A DNA stretch of 7,956 nt, from contig JACMMM010000273.1 of NCBI GenBank assembly GCA_014379065.1, forward strand, positions 1 through 7,956. The letters run 5' to 3'. Shown in pieces: positions 5,047 to 7,956 of the stretch. The position numbers and the translations under genes were made by a program. Origin of the DNA: Saprospiraceae bacterium (GTDB lineage Bacteria > Bacteroidota > Bacteroidia > Chitinophagales > Saprospiraceae). Every line of letters begins with the position of its first letter. Position 1 is the stretch's first letter. The notes under the pieces were generated by a model, which was given only the letters and a program-made list of their open reading frames with translations, was not told the origin of the DNA and ran no database searches.

Positions 5047-5895
5047 ATGAACACAGGAAAACTGACAAAGCCGTTTCGGGATTTGGGTCTGATGCACTTG
5101 CTCGACAAGGCCAAATACGCCTATCAAAAATGGAAAAACGCTGGGCGAAATGCTCGGTTTGCAAAAGAGAACCCTGATGTGAAACTACCGCCCGACTACA
5201 TGCTTTTTGAGGCTTTCCAATTGGATTACCAAAAGTATTACGAGGGTGGCGAGCGCACGGCGAAGTGGCTTATGGGTTTGTTTGAAAAACACACAACCAT
5301 GACAGGAAAAACCCTGTTGGACTGGGGTTGTGGGCCCGCCAGGGTGTTGCGACATTTCCCTAAATTGCTCGGAAATACCAGCGAGATACATGGCACCGAT
5401 TACAACCCGAAAACAATCGCCTGGTGTAGAAAAAACATGGAGGGCGCGATTTTTTCTATCAACCAACTAAACCCGCCTACTGACTACCCAAACGAGTTTT
5501 TCGACCTGGTTTACGGTATCTCTATTTTCACGCACTTATCAGAAGTCAATCATCAAAATTGGTTTGATGAGTTGATGCGGATTTCTAAAAAGGGCAGTGT
5601 ATTGCTCTTAACCACCCACGGCAACGTATTCCGGGACAAACTCACCGAACAAGAGCGCCGAGATTTTGACCAGGGCGAACTCGTCGAACGAGGCAGAGTT
5701 GTGGAAGGGCACCGGGTTTTTGCGGCCTTTCACCCTCCGACCTATATCCGGCAATTGTTTGAACCTCAGGCAGAAATCCTCGAGCACATTGAAGGCACAC
5801 GAAAAAACTGGGGACTGGAACAGGATGTTTGGATCATTAGGAAATATCCAAGGGAATATCCAATATCCAACAAGGAATTTCCAATGTCCAAGTAA
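5047..5895 (+). CDS. Class I SAM-dependent methyltransferase with repeat-encoded tail
   Basis: This 282-residue protein has a Rossmann-type methyltransferase domain. Motif I is LLDWGCGPARVLRHF (90-104), the acidic end of the second strand is IHGTDYNP (114-121, Asp118 likely binding the SAM ribose), and FFDLVYGISIFTHLSE (151-166) is the motif IV region. MRISKKGSVLLLTTHG (177-192) is the following helix and strand. The N-terminal 80 residues are charged and may form a cap. The substrate cannot be told; this class includes enzymes acting on sugars, lipids or small molecules. There is no signal peptide, so it is cytoplasmic. It starts 76 bp after aroA on the same strand, past a hairpin repeat. 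The last 17 residues (KYPREYPISNKEFPMSK, 266-282) are encoded by one arm of a 52-bp perfect inverted repeat and are probably an added tail. It converges on the antiporter gene. Confidence 0.9.
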   Translation: MNTGKLTKPFRDLGLMHLLDKAKYAYQKWKNAGRNARFAKENPDVKLPPDYMLFEAFQLDYQKYYEGGERTAKWLMGLFEKHTTMTGKTLLDWGCGPARVLRHFPKLLGNTSEIHGTDYNPKTIAWCRKNMEGAIFSINQLNPPTDYPNEFFDLVYGISIFTHLSEVNHQNWFDELMRISKKGSVLLLTTHGNVFRDKLTEQERRDFDQGELVERGRVVEGHRVFAAFHPPTYIRQLFEPQAEILEHIEGTRKNWGLEQDVWIIRKYPREYPISNKEFPMSK

Positions 5896-6015
5896 GCTCC
5901 GCGCTTAGGATTTATTGTGGTTCAATGCCGATATTTAAATGTGAGTGAATGAATCCAACGCCAACTTGGACATTGGAAATTCCTTGTTGGATATTGGATA
6001 TTCCCTTGGATATTT
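5842..6015. repeat. Perfect 52-bp inverted repeat between convergent genes
   Basis: Positions 5842-5893 are the exact reverse complement of 5964-6015, separated by 70 nt. The left arm encodes the methyltransferase's last 17 residues and the first base of its stop. The right arm ends inside the antiporter stop codon (6014-6016). Each arm contains GGATATT-type heptads like those in tsaB. The long hairpin could act as a bidirectional transcription end; neither side has a long T-run. The 70-nt spacer shows no gene. Confidence 0.95.
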
Positions 6016-7414
6016 ATTCAGCCTTTCTGCCGCGTTTCGCTCTGACTGAGACACGCTTTTCCACCTCACTTTCTAAGGCCGACAATTTCTCTGTTGCGTC
6101 TGGAATTGATGTTTCTGCTTCAATTTCGTGTGCTGGCAATTCGCTCTGAGACTCTGGTTTCGGTTCTTTTTTTACGTTTTTTTTCAGCCCCAGTAGGATA
6201 AAAATCCAGACATAGATGTTGGAGATGAACGTTTTTTCCACCAAAAAGGTCAGCACTGTGGTGAACACCGTAGAACAAAGGATGATAGAAAACACAACAG
6301 ATTGGATGATTTCCCCGCCTGCCACGCCTTGCTGCGCTGGTAAGGAAGCGAGTACCGCCGCACCCAAGCCCTTGGGTATCATAGTAGTCATGTAAGAAGC
6401 ATCTTTAGCCGAGGTGCTGCGCGACACGGAGATACGCACCACAGGGATGCGCACGAGAAACAAAAAGCCCGTGATGGCTGCGCCGAGCATCATCCAATGC
6501 CAATCCTGTAGACGGACGGAGATCCCGATGTACACAAAAAAGAAGGTGCGAAGCAAAAATACCGCTTCTGAAAAAAACGCCCGTTCGTTATCATTTAAGG
6601 AAATGGGCTTGCGTGAAAGGGCATTGCGCATAATGGGTGGGCCCAGCACGTCAATATTTCCCAGAGTGATGCCAAAGGCCAAGGCGGCGATGGGGCCAGA
6701 ATAATTGAGCATCTCGACAATACCGTACAGGATAAACACGAAGGCCGGGGTCGTGAAAACCGTGTTTTGGAGCGTACGCATCTTGTTGAGGAGGATACTC
6801 CAGCCGAACGCGCCCACTACACCGAGCATAGCCGCAAGGATAAAAGCGGCAATCATTTGACCCGTCACGGTAGCCACGTCAACAGTGCCAATTTTGTACG
6901 CAGTGAGTAAGGTAAGTGGAACAGCAAGCGTAAAAACATCGGAAAATGCTGATTCCAAAATCAGGATTGTGCGGGTGCGCTCCCCCATCTGGAATTGCCG
7001 CGCCAGCGTAGTGACTACTGCCGACGAAGTGCCGCCCACGATGCTGCCCAACATCAAAGAACGCAAAACACCCAAATCTGTATAGTAGAATGTGATACCG
7101 CCCGCAACCAAACAAGTAGCCACGAAGTTGTAGGTGGTGATGCGAGCGGTGCCACCGATAGAATTTATAAGCGGCTCCAAACGCTGGTCAATACCACTCT
7201 CAAATAAGATGAAAACCAATGTAATAGTGGTAAAAACTGGCCCAACGGCGCCAAATTTTTCAGGTGTGACCACTTGACATATCGGCCCAAGCAACAAACC
7301 GATGAGAAAAAGCCACAGCACATCGGGTATCTTCGTGCGGGCAAAAAGCGCCGCAAACCAGTGCGACAAAAAAATGGTGCAACCGACAAATACGATGGTG
7401 AGCGCTGTAGGCAT
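6014..7414 (-). CDS. Cation:proton antiporter, inner membrane (CPA/NhaP-like)
   Basis: This 466-residue polytopic membrane protein resembles monovalent cation:proton antiporters (Na+/H+ or K+/H+ exchange). About a dozen hydrophobic segments span residues 3-410. Key places are GSIVGGTSSAVV (123-134) and LILESAFSDVFTL (151-163), where Glu154 and Asp159 fit the ion-binding helix. CPA1 proteins usually have N-D there and CPA2 proteins D-D; S-D here points to a NhaP-like subgroup. SGPIAALAFGITLGN (239-253) and MIPKGLGAAVLASLP (345-359) also match the family. After the last hydrophobic stretch (YVWIFILLGL, 401-410) comes a charged tail of about 55 residues, rich in Glu, Lys and Arg and ending RAKRGRKAE; no TrkA-N or TrkA-C domain is present. 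The ATG at 7414 precedes the first membrane segment directly. It is divergent from the DCC gene (56-bp gap). Ion preference is unknown. Confidence 0.92.
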   Translation of the reverse strand: MPTALTIVFVGCTIFLSHWFAALFARTKIPDVLWLFLIGLLLGPICQVVTPEKFGAVGPVFTTITLVFILFESGIDQRLEPLINSIGGTARITTYNFVATCLVAGGITFYYTDLGVLRSLMLGSIVGGTSSAVVTTLARQFQMGERTRTILILESAFSDVFTLAVPLTLLTAYKIGTVDVATVTGQMIAAFILAAMLGVVGAFGWSILLNKMRTLQNTVFTTPAFVFILYGIVEMLNYSGPIAALAFGITLGNIDVLGPPIMRNALSRKPISLNDNERAFFSEAVFLLRTFFFVYIGISVRLQDWHWMMLGAAITGFLFLVRIPVVRISVSRSTSAKDASYMTTMIPKGLGAAVLASLPAQQGVAGGEIIQSVVFSIILCSTVFTTVLTFLVEKTFISNIYVWIFILLGLKKNVKKEPKPESQSELPAHEIEAETSIPDATEKLSALESEVEKRVSVRAKRGRKAE

Positions 7415-7470
7415 TTTTTTAGAATGTGTGGGCGAATGTAGTTAGCCGAGTACAAACCCAATGTAAAATT
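7415..7470. promoter_or_regulatory. Divergent gap between antiporter and DCC genes
   Basis: Both genes must start from this 56-bp gap or from inside their neighbours. On the minus strand TACATTGG is one base off the TAnnTTTG box, and a T-rich tract adjoins the antiporter ATG. No exact promoter match or operator dyad is seen, so this is a positional inference. Confidence 0.25.
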
Positions 7471-7914
7471 ATGTCACAACCAACACCAATCCACCAATCA
7501 CCAATCAACCAATCACCAGACCAACCGATCCTCCTCTTCGACGGGGTATGCAATCTCTGCAACGCCTCGGTGCAATGGATGCTGCAACACGATCGTAAGG
7601 GGCAGTTCCGTTTTGCGGCCTTGCAATCAGAATTAGGCCAACAAATTCTATTACGACACGGGCTTGCTTCTGAACATTTTGACACCGTGGTGCTGGCCGT
7701 GGGCGAACGTATTTATCTGCGTTCCGATGCGCCCCTTGAAATCGTGCGACGGATCGGCGGTTTTTGGCGTCTCCTTTATTTTTTCAAAATCGTGCCGCGC
7801 CCATTGCGCGATATAGTTTACAATTTCGTAGCCCGCAACCGATATCGGTGGTTTGGCCGCCGGGAAGAATGTATGCTTCCAAGGCCTGAGTGGAAAGAGC
7901 GGTTTTTGTTGTAG
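7471..7914 (+). CDS. DCC family thiol-disulfide oxidoreductase (DUF393)
   Basis: This 147-residue protein belongs to the DCC family (DUF393), thioredoxin-like predicted thiol-disulfide oxidoreductases. The defining motif is LLFDGVCNLCN (21-31), with Asp24, Cys27 and Cys30 giving D-x-x-C-x-x-C. FRFAALQSELGQ (47-58) follows as the typical second element, then a strand DTVVLAVGERIYLRS (71-85), a helix IVRRIGGFWRLLYFF (91-105), and the C-terminal NRYRWFGRREECMLP (123-137). Substrate is unknown. I chose ATG 7471, since the upstream in-frame ATG at 7426 would extend into the divergent gap toward the antiporter gene. Residues about 3-17 (QPTPIHQSPINQSPD) are encoded by CCAATCACC-type repeats, so the true ancestral N-terminus was probably shorter. 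Length otherwise matches the family. There is no signal peptide, so it is probably cytoplasmic. Confidence 0.9.
   Translation: MSQPTPIHQSPINQSPDQPILLFDGVCNLCNASVQWMLQHDRKGQFRFAALQSELGQQILLRHGLASEHFDTVVLAVGERIYLRSDAPLEIVRRIGGFWRLLYFFKIVPRPLRDIVYNFVARNRYRWFGRREECMLPRPEWKERFLL
7477..7526 (+). repeat. CCAATCACC-type degenerate repeat at the DCC gene start
   Basis: Imperfect tandem units of CCAAYCA/CCAATCACC run through the first codons of the DCC gene. CCACCAATCACCAAT at 7491-7505 is identical to 2823-2837 in the tsaB insert. Here the strand is translated as PIHQSPINQSPDQP; in tsaB the other strand is read, as VIGG and GDWE. Confidence 0.8.
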
Positions 7915-7916
7915 CG

Positions 7917-7956
7917 GCGGCTTTAGCCGCAGCAGATTGTATACTGCGGCTGAAGC
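7917..7956 (+). repeat. Hairpin repeat after the DCC gene, cut by the window end
   Basis: GCTTTAGCCGCAG (7920-7932) pairs with CTGCGGCTGAAGC (7944-7956) with one G-T wobble and an 11-nt loop; GCGGCT-TT-AGCCGC (7917-7930) is also a palindrome by itself. It starts 2 bp after the DCC stop codon (7912-7914). It may serve as a terminator or be a REP-like dispersed repeat; whether a T-run follows cannot be seen. Confidence 0.6.

Noticed and set aside
6414..7207. Plus-strand frames opposite the antiporter
   Set aside because: They are short, lack motifs, and overlap a full-length membrane protein with clear family signatures.

Overview
The window looks like chromosomal DNA of a Bacteroidota bacterium, probably near the Saprospiria/Cytophagia side of the phylum, although the lineage below phylum is a guess. 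The evidence is a PorT-like outer-membrane beta-barrel protein, a DUF4286 protein, Bacteroidota-type EPSP synthase and TsaB sequences, two exact matches to the Bacteroidota -7 promoter box (TAnnTTTG), and no obvious Shine-Dalgarno sites. No rRNA, tRNA, CRISPR array, transposase or phage gene is visible.

Layout from left to right. Positions 1-129 may be the tail of an unidentified gene. An outer-membrane beta-barrel protein (317-1060, +) follows and ends in a strong terminator. A 160-bp imperfect inverted-repeat element lies at 1194-1352. Two ArsR-type regulators without cysteines (1372-1683 and 1848-2186, both -) are separated by a terminator. tsaB (2363-3193, -) is divergent from a DUF4286 gene (3251-3577, +), and their shared 57-bp gap carries two outward-facing -7 boxes. 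aroA (3708-4970, +) and a SAM-dependent methyltransferase (5047-5895, +) come next. The methyltransferase converges on a cation:proton antiporter (6014-7414, -), which is divergent from a DCC-family thiol oxidoreductase (7471-7914, +). These are mostly independent housekeeping or accessory genes with short gaps. I see no pathway linking them: tRNA t6A modification, the shikimate pathway, ion transport and thiol redox are unrelated.

The most striking feature is not a gene but a set of short dispersed repeats that invade coding sequence and gene edges. TsaB carries an in-frame insert of about 47 codons (2735-2875) at a position that is a short loop in E. coli TsaB. The insert is a mosaic of three families: a 21-bp repeat (VTGDWEV-like), a 7-bp repeat GGAYATT (SNIQYPI-like), and a 30-bp element (SYAKASAGK-like). 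Each family recurs elsewhere in this window. The 30-bp element sits just upstream of aroA. The 7-bp repeat lies in a perfect 52-bp inverted repeat that encodes the methyltransferase C-terminus and reaches the antiporter stop codon. The CCAATCACC family encodes the N-terminus of the DCC protein. A separate inverted repeat supplies the last codons and stop of aroA. The 7-bp repeat is stop-free in all six frames and gives the same cyclic heptapeptide in every frame of a given strand, which may explain why it is tolerated in genes.
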